Positions 1-6,900 of a stretch of DNA of 6,964 bases are shown here, piece by piece. Origin of the DNA: an uncultured bacterium. GTDB lineage: Bacteria; Bacillota; Limnochordia; DTU080; JAAYLA01. Below the pieces are notes generated by a model, which was not told where the DNA came from, ran no database searches, and saw only the letters and a list, made by a program, of their open reading frames with translations. The stretch spans positions 1-6,964 of the forward strand of contig CALKAQ010000059.1 of the NCBI GenBank assembly GCA_937983075.1, read 5' to 3'. A program made the position numbers and the translations under genes. Position 1 is the stretch's first letter; each line of letters begins with the position of its first letter.

Positions 1-1927
1 CTAGGCGGATGACATATTGACCCCGTCTGAGATTTACTTGGTTTACATACTTAACAGGACCGGTCAGTAAGATTTTCTTCTTCTCAGCTACTGATAGTGA
101 ATAGGTTGCATCTAGCCCGGAAATGGCCCATTTGTCTGATGGCCTTGAGTTAGATACTACCAACATTGCAGTATTTACGACTTCACCGCTAATCGTTTCA
201 AATCCCCCTGAACCAAGTTTTGCAACAACATTCCAAGTCAGGTTTGATAGCAAGCGCTTTCTAAAATTAAAATAGCGCGGGAGGAATAACCAGGTTTGAA
301 GACTTACTACAGCCAATGAACCATTTTTGTCCAAGAACCGTAAACACCTATCCACAAACATTGTCGCAAGATCTTGCTTTGCTTCGCTGTGATAATCGTC
401 TGCAAAAGCCTTTAATTTCTCACTTTGGTTACCACGCCCTAGATATGGAACATTTGTGATAATAAGTGTGTAGTCGTTAACCAACATTTCTGCAGCTTTA
501 GCTATACCTTTAGCAGCTACTCCTATCTCCCATTGCTCGTCACTGGTAACAACCTCCTTGCTCTTGAAAACGCTACTGAGCAACGTCGAAAGCTCGGCAA
601 ACAATGTAGCATTTCCATCAGGGAGCGCACGACGCGGATCGATTAGTGAACCAAGTTCCGGAGCTTGTTCAAAAAGGTCATACAACTGCTCCATACCATA
701 TCTCAAGCTACTATCCTCACCGGCAAGCTTTAGCCATTCATTTTTGGACACCCCGATGGACAGACCCGAACAGGCAATGTTGAGAGGTGGAAGATCAATG
801 ACACGACCCACCATCTTCCATGCAGTAAGTGCCAAATTAAACGCTGCAATCTGCGTACAACGAGCGTCTAACTCCAGCCCAAAGAGATTCTCGGCAAGTA
901 CAGCCCGGATAGCCTCTTCCAACGATAATTCCTCTTCAGTCATGCGCAATCGAACCAGCAAATGGAATGCAGCAACGAGAAAGTGCCCGCTACCACAGCA
1001 AGGGTCAAGCACTTTAAGGTCCTTCGCTTGGCGCGGCCAACCGTCGAACGTTCCTGCAGCCGGTCGCCAAGGACCTTTTGCTCCGTTGTCATCCTTCTCA
1101 TTAACTGGTTCCCGAACAAATCGAAGGTAGTCGAAGCTATAGCCATTGATCGCTACCGCTTCACGAAGTTCCTGCTCGTTTTGCGCGGACTGTTTAAGTT
1201 CCGGCCGATTGGCAAGAATCTTACCGGCGTGCCAAGCGCCGATCGTGTTATGTAGGAGGAAGAGTACCATGTAGTGTTCGGTAAACAATTGCGTAACTGC
1301 AGGAAGCGTTCGATCCGTTATCTTCTCTCCGCTATTGTTGACACGTTCCTTCTCAGCCGACTGCCAGAATTGATAGGTCCACCCAAGAGAATCTTCAGCA
1401 GTAAAAACATCGGAAGGAAGCTCGGCCAGTAATCGCTCCAGTGTCTGCCGCGTCTCCGGCGGCAAGGTGACTTCCAAAACCGGATCATCCATTAGAAAAA
1501 TCTGGGGGAGCATCCGCTGAGCGAAACGGCTGGCCATCATCCACGGATCTTCCCTCTGTTCACGAGCCAACTCCTCACATTCGGACATTGTGATGGCTAC
1601 ACCGGAATTTGGCTCGATAAGCAAATTGTTCTCAGCAAGGAAGCGAGCGAAAAGCATGCGATGCCAGTGCTGATAAGCGCATTCGCGAACAAGGAGGTCG
1701 ATCTCCTGGGTACCATCCTTGGGATTACGCTTGTCGCCGAGCTGTCTTCCGTGCGCACGAAGCCGATTACGCAGTCTGCGTTGTTCGGGTGTCATCGGAC
1801 TATATGGCTCGTAGTGATGAACCGCAAGAGCCTGGAGAGCGGAGCGAGCACCTGTCTCGGCGGCCTCCCGGGCGGCCACCACCACCCGGGCAAGCTGGTT
1901 ACGTAATTCGCTTGAAAGTACTGACAT
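1..1927 (-). CDS. pglX: PglX-like BREX adenine-specific DNA methyltransferase, N-terminal 642 residues (3' part outside window)
   Basis: The frame is open from ATG at 1927 to the left edge, giving 642 codons with no stop. The start is set by a GGAGG at 1941-1937, 9 nt upstream. Residues 1-300 are a mostly helical N-terminal region. The SAM-binding motif I, DPCCGSGHF, is at residues 308-316, followed by an acidic motif II-like stretch, NLFGLELDARC (347-357). The catalytic motif IV reads TNVPYL (491-496) where most gamma-class N6-adenine enzymes have NPPY. This layout is that of Eco57I/PglX-like enzymes, which run to roughly 1,100-1,250 residues, so about half is missing, including the target-recognition region. 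In BREX, PglX methylates host DNA as the self mark and is also needed for phage exclusion. The position directly after brxC supports pglX over a stand-alone restriction-modification gene. The 3' end shown here is clearly richer in A+T than the 5' end. Confidence 0.9.
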   Translation of the reverse strand, partial: MSVLSSELRNQLARVVVAAREAAETGARSALQALAVHHYEPYSPMTPEQRRLRNRLRAHGRQLGDKRNPKDGTQEIDLLVRECAYQHWHRMLFARFLAENNLLIEPNSGVAITMSECEELAREQREDPWMMASRFAQRMLPQIFLMDDPVLEVTLPPETRQTLERLLAELPSDVFTAEDSLGWTYQFWQSAEKERVNNSGEKITDRTLPAVTQLFTEHYMVLFLLHNTIGAWHAGKILANRPELKQSAQNEQELREAVAINGYSFDYLRFVREPVNEKDDNGAKGPWRPAAGTFDGWPRQAKDLKVLDPCCGSGHFLVAAFHLLVRLRMTEEELSLEEAIRAVLAENLFGLELDARCTQIAAFNLALTAWKMVGRVIDLPPLNIACSGLSIGVSKNEWLKLAGEDSSLRYGMEQLYDLFEQAPELGSLIDPRRALPDGNATLFAELSTLLSSVFKSKEVVTSDEQWEIGVAAKGIAKAAEMLVNDYTLIITNVPYLGRGNQSEKLKAFADDYHSEAKQDLATMFVDRCLRFLDKNGSLAVVSLQTWLFLPRYFNFRKRLLSNLTWNVVAKLGSGGFETISGEVVNTAMLVVSNSRPSDKWAISGLDATYSLSVAEKKKILLTGPVKYVNQVNLRRGQYVIRL

Positions 1928-1936
1928 TGGGTTTTC

Positions 1937-1941
1937 CCTCC
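1937..1941 (-). promoter_or_regulatory. Strong ribosome binding site of pglX
   Basis: GGAGG on the minus strand immediately follows the brxC stop codon (TAA at 1944-1942) and is 9 nt from the pglX ATG at 1927. It fixes the pglX start and suggests pglX is translated independently and efficiently rather than by overlap coupling. Confidence 0.75.
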
Positions 1942-4900
1942 TTAACCGATGATGATCGGACCCTGTCTAATGGCTTCAAGAAGCTTACTTTCGTGCTCGG
2001 CTAGCCAAGCTTTGACATCATCTTCCGTTTCAAGTGTAGCAGGTCGGAGTGAGATGCGTCTGGCTTTTGGTTTTAGCCTGCGTGTAGCTTCTTCAAGAGC
2101 TCGGGCAACCCGCTCAGGAACTGCCGCCACGGTATCTATACGCGCGGCAATCGGTTGTTTGTCGAGTGCTTGCAAAAGGTCTTCATCACTTTTTATTGAC
2201 GGTTTGACCGGTGACCGTAATCCGACTTGGGCAAATATATCTTTCCATGTATTATCGTCAAGGGCATTCCAAGAAGGATCGTTCTGAAGTATGTGCATTC
2301 CTTCTTCCCATGCTTTTTGGAATGCATCATATTGTTTAGTCACGGCGTCACGGAGGGCAGCTGCGACCTTTGCCCGTATGGGTGGGACATGATCCGTCTC
2401 CTCTAAAAGGGATCGTTTTAATCGAATGGCCTCCACTTCGGGTTTTACCTCTGCAGCAACCGGAAGTGTTTCGGCATGGTCGAGCAGACGCTCCAGTAAC
2501 CTCCATCCTGGCAACCGTTTTTCTGCGCGCTGCTTTAATTCAGCCCACTCGGAAATCCACTTTTCCATTTCGTTTTTGATTTGAAGGATTGCTCCTAGTT
2601 GCTCCGTCCCGGCAAGACGCTTCAACTCCTGAATCTTCGTGGTATCCGGTCGAGCCGGCAAAGGGGGATCGCCTCCCGCATCTCTTGCGAGTTCCAAAAG
2701 CTTGTCCAAGAACTGGTTCGCTTTCAATTCTTCCTCACCTGATTTTGCTAACACCCCGGCTTTTTGGTACAGACCACGCAGTGCAATCTTGTCCGCAGTT
2801 CCCAGACGGATCTTCTCAGGGCGAAACTCGGCACTGGAAATACGGTTCTGATCGAGCTGGCCCGGAAGCACAATCTTTCCGTTCAGCGTAGCACGAAGGA
2901 CACCAGTACGGTGTAATGCCACTAAAGCCGCATCAATAGCATCTTGAGGCCAACCGTAAGGAGCTCCCTTTAAAATCTTCCGTACGTCACCACCCTTGGC
3001 ACCATTACTTATAACGTTTAACACTTCCTTGGCTACAGGATGGTCTTCTATTGAATCACTCCAACCCACTATATTAAAGGGTTGGTCAGATCCCTCACGT
3101 GCCCGTTTCAACGCAATATCCCAAGACCGATGATCCCCTTCGCCGAAACGTGGGAACAGGCGAGCCAAGGAAGCTTTGGCGGCAGTTTCGATCTTGGATT
3201 TCAATGAATCACCATATACCTCATTACCACCGCTTTGAAATACTTTTGCGGAAGCAATCACCTCATGGATCAGATCATCACGAGCCGATTGAGCCATCTG
3301 GAGTCGACTAGACATACTTTCACGGGCCTCTTTACCCTCCGGAGTGCTGGGATTACCCTTAGAGTCCAGCACTTGTCTAGCAGCCTCGGTTTCAATAATC
3401 CGGGTTCGGAGGTCATCGGCAGCCGAACGAGGTATGAAGATATGGATAACGGGATCGTCTTGGCCACGACGACGGGCCTCATTCTCCACATCCTTTTGGC
3501 TTGTCGACCAGCCATCCCGCATCCATACGACGATCTGATCACTGGTAACTGGAGGTTCGTCTTCGCGGGCATGTAACACCATGGTTCGGCGAAGTTTAGA
3601 TTCCCCATGAACCAAGCGAATTTCTCCCACGATTTTCTGAACTTCACTTGCCAAAAGCTGATCTCGCTTCGATGCAATCTCCGGTTCCTTTTGCCGCAAA
3701 GCAGCAACCCTTTCCCGGAAAGCACGATCCCACTCCGCACCTTCAGTCGTTTGAATTCTGTATTCATCACCAACTTTCATGAGAAAGCCGTCACTGACAA
3801 GAGATTCCAGAAGTGTTTCAACGTTTTTACGTAACGGGCCAGAATCAGCGTCCAAATCTTCCACCAACAAATCAGCAAGTATTTTTGCTGTTGCCCGCAC
3901 ACCCACATCGGCACCCGCTTCGCGTGGAAGCTTGTTGATAAGAAAGACGAGTCCACAAAGCCGTTTCTTCAGTCGGCCGTCGTTGCTGCCATCATCAAGC
4001 TCTTTAATTCTTGTGAAAACATCGTTTAATAGAACCCCTGTATTCACGAGGTCAGGGGCAATGGCCTCAAACAGTGTATCAGCGGGTATCACCATTCCAA
4101 GATGGGATTCAGCAATATCTTTCAACGCATCATTCAAAATCCGGAGTTGTGACCGCAATTGACTGTGGGTGCCGGCAGCATCTACCGCCCGAAAACACTC
4201 CTCCCAGAACCGGCGCCGTGTGGGGAGCAAAGGATAATCCTCAACGATAATTTGACGATCCTCTGTTCGTTCCGCCAAGCGGGTTCCCTGCAAATGCTTC
4301 GAAATTTCGCCGGCATTTCTTTCAAGCACGTTACGAATATGATCAACTGCACTTGGTTTTTTACGAAGCAAGACTTTGCGGGTAACAGCTTCAATATCCG
4401 TGTCCGCCAGTTGAACATGAATATGAAAACGATCACGAAGCCTTTGAAGCAATGGCGTTGACGATAAAGCAGACTGCCCGGATGCGACGAGCATGACACG
4501 GCTGTCCATCTGTGTTTGAATAGCCTCGGCAATCTCGGTAAATGTCACCGCACGGTCCGTAGAGTCACCGATGTACTGCTGAACTTCGTCGAGTATAAGA
4601 ACGGTCAGTGGAAGCTCTCCATCGGATGAAAGCGCTTTGCGGGCCGCCTCAATAAACTCGGCGGTAGAAATATCTGTTGTAGGATTTGGAAACTGCGCCC
4701 GGAGAACTTGGCGTGCTTGGCGCTCGTCAGTGGCAAAATTGGGATCGCAGGCCAAAACAGCCTGTGCAATCAAAGGGCTAACATACATATTGTTGAGTTC
4801 CTTGAACCAATCTTTACCCGCAGCTTCAACGGCAGTACGCACTTGCTCAAGGTATCCTTGGTCCCGCAGCCAAAAACAGAATTGCGCCTGTGGGTATTGA

Positions 4901-5391
4901 TCGGGAAATCCGCATGCACGAAGAATAATCGAAAGAACCGTAAGCCTCACATGATCTCCACTGCCGGACGGCAACGTCCCGGCTGCGGCAACTGGTGGCT
5001 TTCCAATTCGAGCAGCATGCGTATCCAGCTCACGTAATAAGGCCCTGATATCATCCGAAAGCTCCGGAACGAGAGAACGGGCAGTGGATCCGTCTTCAAA
5101 AGGAGTATCGACCCATAAATGCCCCAGCATTTTCAGGAGATGGGATTTACCGCTACCAAAAAATCCGCTGACCCAAGCTGCATGCTGCCGTGGTTGATTC
5201 AGTCGGGTCAAATAGCTTTGCAGGATTCGCTCGATTGCATCTCCGTATTGACCCTCACATACAAAGGTTTCGAGCTCTGCACGAAGCTCACGGATTGCAC
5301 GGTCATCCCGAGTACCAGTAATGCGCGCCTGACCCTCGTTTGCAAGGGAACTCGTACGCGGATCGCGATCCAACGTCTCAAAAATCTTCAT
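1942..5391 (-). CDS. brxC: BrxC-like BREX P-loop ATPase (1149 aa)
   Basis: This large AAA-like ATPase is the core NTPase of BREX. The Walker A motif GFFGSGKS is at residues 76-83, just after the lead-in AAWVS. Walker B is LTVLILDEV at 262-270, with D268 and E269 as the likely Mg-binding and catalytic acids. A sensor-like VMLVASGQS follows at 299-307, and an arginine-rich LQRLRDRF at 315-322 could supply an arginine finger. The last 280 or so residues are charged and helical, probably coiled coil. The length is close to the roughly 1,200 residues usual for BrxC, and the frame is intact. A longer frame begins at 5442, but ATG at 5391 is preferred: it has GGAGG at 5402-5398 with 6-nt spacing, and it overlaps the brxB stop as ATGA. 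The protein starts MKIFETL, like other BrxC proteins that start MKI. PglY of type 2 BREX is related, so BrxC/PglY is the cautious family name. Confidence 0.9.
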   Translation of the reverse strand: MKIFETLDRDPRTSSLANEGQARITGTRDDRAIRELRAELETFVCEGQYGDAIERILQSYLTRLNQPRQHAAWVSGFFGSGKSHLLKMLGHLWVDTPFEDGSTARSLVPELSDDIRALLRELDTHAARIGKPPVAAAGTLPSGSGDHVRLTVLSIILRACGFPDQYPQAQFCFWLRDQGYLEQVRTAVEAAGKDWFKELNNMYVSPLIAQAVLACDPNFATDERQARQVLRAQFPNPTTDISTAEFIEAARKALSSDGELPLTVLILDEVQQYIGDSTDRAVTFTEIAEAIQTQMDSRVMLVASGQSALSSTPLLQRLRDRFHIHVQLADTDIEAVTRKVLLRKKPSAVDHIRNVLERNAGEISKHLQGTRLAERTEDRQIIVEDYPLLPTRRRFWEECFRAVDAAGTHSQLRSQLRILNDALKDIAESHLGMVIPADTLFEAIAPDLVNTGVLLNDVFTRIKELDDGSNDGRLKKRLCGLVFLINKLPREAGADVGVRATAKILADLLVEDLDADSGPLRKNVETLLESLVSDGFLMKVGDEYRIQTTEGAEWDRAFRERVAALRQKEPEIASKRDQLLASEVQKIVGEIRLVHGESKLRRTMVLHAREDEPPVTSDQIVVWMRDGWSTSQKDVENEARRRGQDDPVIHIFIPRSAADDLRTRIIETEAARQVLDSKGNPSTPEGKEARESMSSRLQMAQSARDDLIHEVIASAKVFQSGGNEVYGDSLKSKIETAAKASLARLFPRFGEGDHRSWDIALKRAREGSDQPFNIVGWSDSIEDHPVAKEVLNVISNGAKGGDVRKILKGAPYGWPQDAIDAALVALHRTGVLRATLNGKIVLPGQLDQNRISSAEFRPEKIRLGTADKIALRGLYQKAGVLAKSGEEELKANQFLDKLLELARDAGGDPPLPARPDTTKIQELKRLAGTEQLGAILQIKNEMEKWISEWAELKQRAEKRLPGWRLLERLLDHAETLPVAAEVKPEVEAIRLKRSLLEETDHVPPIRAKVAAALRDAVTKQYDAFQKAWEEGMHILQNDPSWNALDDNTWKDIFAQVGLRSPVKPSIKSDEDLLQALDKQPIAARIDTVAAVPERVARALEEATRRLKPKARRISLRPATLETEDDVKAWLAEHESKLLEAIRQGPIIIG

Positions 5392-5402
5392 AACGCACCT
5401 CC
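5388..5402 (-). promoter_or_regulatory. brxB/brxC ATGA overlap with internal ribosome binding site
   Basis: The brxB TGA stop (5390-5388) and brxC ATG (5391-5389) share bases as ATGA. A GGAGG at 5402-5398, inside the last brxB codons, is 6 nt from the brxC ATG. This arrangement is typical of translational coupling and gives matched production of the two proteins. It also decides the brxC start against the longer upstream frame. Confidence 0.75.
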
Positions 5403-5945
5403 GGAACCATTTAGCGTGATGCTGTGAGCAAGGTAGTTCCAACCATCACGGGCATCAAGAAGGCGGTAGTTGTTACCATCCTTTGTCCCAGGAAAGAATA
5501 CGACAAGCCTGCCTTTGATGTCAGGTTCTACAATTCGCACGAGATCGGACAACCGCATAAATCCATAAAGACTTGCAACCCCCGTCACGGCCACCACCGT
5601 GTTCTCATCACTGGACCGGAGCAGATTCCGGAGAGAATCAGCCACATACTCGGTAAACTCACTCTCCAACTTTAATGTCAGATCACTAGGGTATTCAAAA
5701 TATTCCTCCCGATACTCGTCTGCTGCCATCCATTCCGCAAAGCACCGTGTACAGTCGAATTCTACCCACCCATGGCCTGTATCCCGAGTTCTCTGCTCAA
5801 ATTCGCCTTTTCTGGCACGGAAGGCTCTCTCAAGTTCCTTATCGTAAACCACTATCACCACACGTTGGGCGCCCGCAATCGTCCGTTGCCACGGCACACC
5901 TATATGTCGCTCGTACAGTGATGCGAGATCCTCAATCTTACCCAC
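5388..5945 (-). CDS. brxB: BrxB, DUF1788 family BREX core protein (185 aa)
   Basis: This small cytoplasmic protein is part of the conserved BREX core, and its biochemical role is not settled. It shows the features of the DUF1788/BrxB family: an N-terminal segment ending in a hydrophobic strand (RVVIVVYD, 28-35), an EWMA motif at 71-74, and the C-terminal signature RLVVFFPG (146-153) followed by YRLLDARDGWNYLA (160-173). The length matches the usual size of about 190-200. The start is a GTG at 5945, two bases after the brxA stop; the G-rich stretch upstream (GGGGGTG) is only a weak ribosome binding site, so translation probably depends on readthrough of ribosomes from brxA. A CxxC pair (C65, C68) is present, but its meaning is unknown. 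The last codons carry the Shine-Dalgarno for brxC. Identity rests on motifs plus position between brxA and brxC. Confidence 0.88.
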   Translation of the reverse strand: MGKIEDLASLYERHIGVPWQRTIAGAQRVVIVVYDKELERAFRARKGEFEQRTRDTGHGWVEFDCTRCFAEWMAADEYREEYFEYPSDLTLKLESEFTEYVADSLRNLLRSSDENTVVAVTGVASLYGFMRLSDLVRIVEPDIKGRLVVFFPGTKDGNNYRLLDARDGWNYLAHSITLNGSGGAL

Positions 5946-5947
5946 CG

Positions 5948-6748
5948 TCAGCGCACCCCCGCCACTGGATCCACGATAGTGGGATCAATTTCTACAACAC
6001 CGCCTCCGATTCGGGCATGTAGAAGCCGCTGTTGCTTAGCCCTGAGAACGGTATCAAGCAGCATTTCAGGTGTTCGATCAAAAACACTTGCCCAAGGTGT
6101 TAACAACAATTCTTCTCCCGAAAGGGAATAAAGGGATCCGATCCACAAGGCAAACGCAACGGCACCGGGCGTTGGTTCAACGAATTTCCTTATCTTCCTT
6201 ACCCGCCCTTCGAGATGTCCTGATTGGGTCCAAGAACTTCCAGCATTACGAGCGACCTTATCTAAGATCGATTCATTCAATCGATTCCCGGTGGATTGTT
6301 TAATTTCTTCCACAAAGGTTATTCGGACAAGCTCCTCACCCGCTTGGAGTGAGAGAATGGTTGAAGCTGTTACCCGTAAAAGGGGGTCACGTCCCAATGC
6401 GCATAATAGTGCCAAAAGCGGTCGCCCAGCCTCATCAATTTCCCAAAGACGACGGAGCACACGAAAGATGGGAATTTGAGGATCAAGACCATAAAGCTCA
6501 CCGAGGCGTTGATTAGTAAGCTTCCGGGTTGATACTGTTTGCTTTCCGAGAACATTGTCTTCGATGATGGCAGACGCGTAATCCTTACGAGTTGCTGACT
6601 TTGGTACCACAGCCAGCAAGTCGCTTAGTTCACGAAGCATGATAGTACGACTTGTGTGTGTCCCTTTGTCACCAAATCGCAGACCGGCTTGGATGGCTGT
6701 TTCACACGGCCTGATCCGCTTCCAAACGGAGGGGTTCACAGGATTCAT
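5948..6748 (-). CDS. brxA: BrxA-like, DUF1819-related first gene of the BREX operon (266 aa)
   Basis: BrxA is a small helical DNA-binding protein found at the front of many BREX operons. Here the protein is helical and basic. Conserved-looking blocks are IQAGLRFGDKGTHTSRTIML (19-38), IIEDNVLGKQT (61-71), a core at 109-125 (RPLLALLCALGRDPLLR), SSWTQSGHLEGRVRK (171-185) and PTPGAVAFAL (192-201). The WTQSGHLEGR block is what I rely on most for the DUF1819/BrxA assignment, along with brxB and brxC directly downstream. At 266 residues it is longer than the roughly 200-residue BrxA of type 1 systems, so it may belong to a divergent branch. ATG at 6748 is chosen because the IQAGLRF block lies upstream of the next methionine (residue 37). 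An AAGGGA at 6767-6762 is 13 nt away, rather far; see the two-codon ORF at 6753. Confidence 0.82.
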   Translation of the reverse strand: MNPVNPSVWKRIRPCETAIQAGLRFGDKGTHTSRTIMLRELSDLLAVVPKSATRKDYASAIIEDNVLGKQTVSTRKLTNQRLGELYGLDPQIPIFRVLRRLWEIDEAGRPLLALLCALGRDPLLRVTASTILSLQAGEELVRITFVEEIKQSTGNRLNESILDKVARNAGSSWTQSGHLEGRVRKIRKFVEPTPGAVAFALWIGSLYSLSGEELLLTPWASVFDRTPEMLLDTVLRAKQQRLLHARIGGGVVEIDPTIVDPVAGVR

Positions 6749-6753
6749 ACCAT
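6745..6753 (-). other. Two-codon ORF (ATG GTA TGA) overlapping the brxA start
   Basis: ATG at 6753 begins a Met-Val-stop frame whose TGA (6747-6745) overlaps the brxA ATG (6748-6746) as ATGA. The AAGGGA at 6767-6762 is 8 nt from this first ATG, an ideal distance, but 13 nt from the brxA ATG. Ribosomes may therefore load at 6753 and restart at brxA. It may also be coincidence. Confidence 0.3.
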
Positions 6754-6768
6754 AAACTCATTCCCTTC

Positions 6769-6786
6769 GCCGGCAAGGTTGCCGGC
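6769..6786. promoter_or_regulatory. Perfect palindrome GCCGGCAA-2nt-TTGCCGGC in the brxA leader
   Basis: The 8-bp arms at 6769-6776 and 6779-6786 are exact inverted repeats separated by two bases. If transcription starts near 6792, the palindrome lies at about +7 to +24 of the operon mRNA. It could then fold into a GC-rich hairpin of six or seven pairs, with the Shine-Dalgarno starting 2 nt after it. No T-run follows in the direction of brxA transcription, so it is not an intrinsic terminator. It may instead be a dimeric operator just downstream of the promoter, or an mRNA 5' stability or translation-control hairpin. Confidence 0.55.
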
Positions 6787-6798
6787 AGAATCAATTCC

Positions 6799-6826
6799 AT
6801 TATACTGCAAAGGCAATACACTGCAA
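6799..6826 (-). promoter_or_regulatory. Predicted sigma-70/A promoter of the brxA-brxB-brxC-pglX operon
   Basis: On the minus strand there is a perfect -10 box, TATAAT, at 6804-6799. Sixteen bases upstream is TTGCAG at 6826-6821, a partial match to the -35 consensus TTGACA. Transcription would start near 6792, leaving a leader of about 44 nt before the brxA ATG at 6748. No other promoter of this quality is seen in the brxA-pglX gaps, so this one probably drives the whole operon. The weak -35, repeated as part of a direct repeat, suggests control by a DNA-binding protein. Confidence 0.65.
6804..6826. repeat. Direct repeat ACTGCAA x2 overlapping the brxA promoter
   Basis: ACTGCAA occurs at 6804-6810 and 6820-6826, a 16-bp period. 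On the minus strand these read TTGCAGT. One copy contains the proposed -35, and the other abuts the -10 and shares its first base. The two copies extend to similar 12-mers, TTGCAGTGTATT and TTGCAGTATAAT. Such a pair could be an operator, or simply chance similarity in promoter sequence. Confidence 0.5.
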
Positions 6827-6844
6827 TAGAAACGGAATAGAAAC
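6825..6844. repeat. Tandem direct repeat AATAGAAAC, 11-bp period, upstream of the brxA -35
   Basis: AATAGAAAC is present at 6825-6833 and again, exactly, at 6836-6844. The two are separated by GG, so their centres lie one helical turn apart. The block sits directly upstream of the -35 of the brxA promoter and between the two divergent genes. It could be a regulator binding site or an UP-like A-rich element. The function is inferred from position only. Confidence 0.45.
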
Positions 6845-6900
6845 AAAAAATGATTTGGTTGATTTGAGTTATAAAGAAATACCCCCTTAACCTAGCTAGA

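Noticed and set aside
558..1130. 190-codon plus-strand frame opposite pglX
   Set aside because: It is antisense to the conserved methyltransferase region, with Ser/Arg-rich low-complexity translation typical of a reverse-strand shadow.
940..1146. 68-codon minus-strand frame suggesting a frameshift in pglX
   Set aside because: Translation of the main pglX frame through this segment is continuous and carries motif I, so there is no frameshift.
3270..3773. 167-codon minus-strand frame within brxC
   Set aside because: It lies entirely inside the intact brxC frame, has no ribosome binding site that I can see, and its translation has no recognisable domain. It is a shadow frame.
5392..5442. 17-residue N-terminal extension of brxC starting at 5442
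   Set aside because: It overlaps brxB by 55 bases and has no better ribosome binding site, whereas ATG 5391 has GGAGG at 6 nt and the ATGA overlap.
6769..6786. Palindrome as a rho-independent terminator
   Set aside because: No run of T follows it on the minus strand, and on the plus strand the sequence after it is mixed; the loop is only two bases in the perfect form.
6804..6844. CRISPR-like or integron-like repeat array
   Set aside because: There are only two copies of each short repeat, with 16- and 11-bp periods and no spacers. They fit promoter or operator structure instead.
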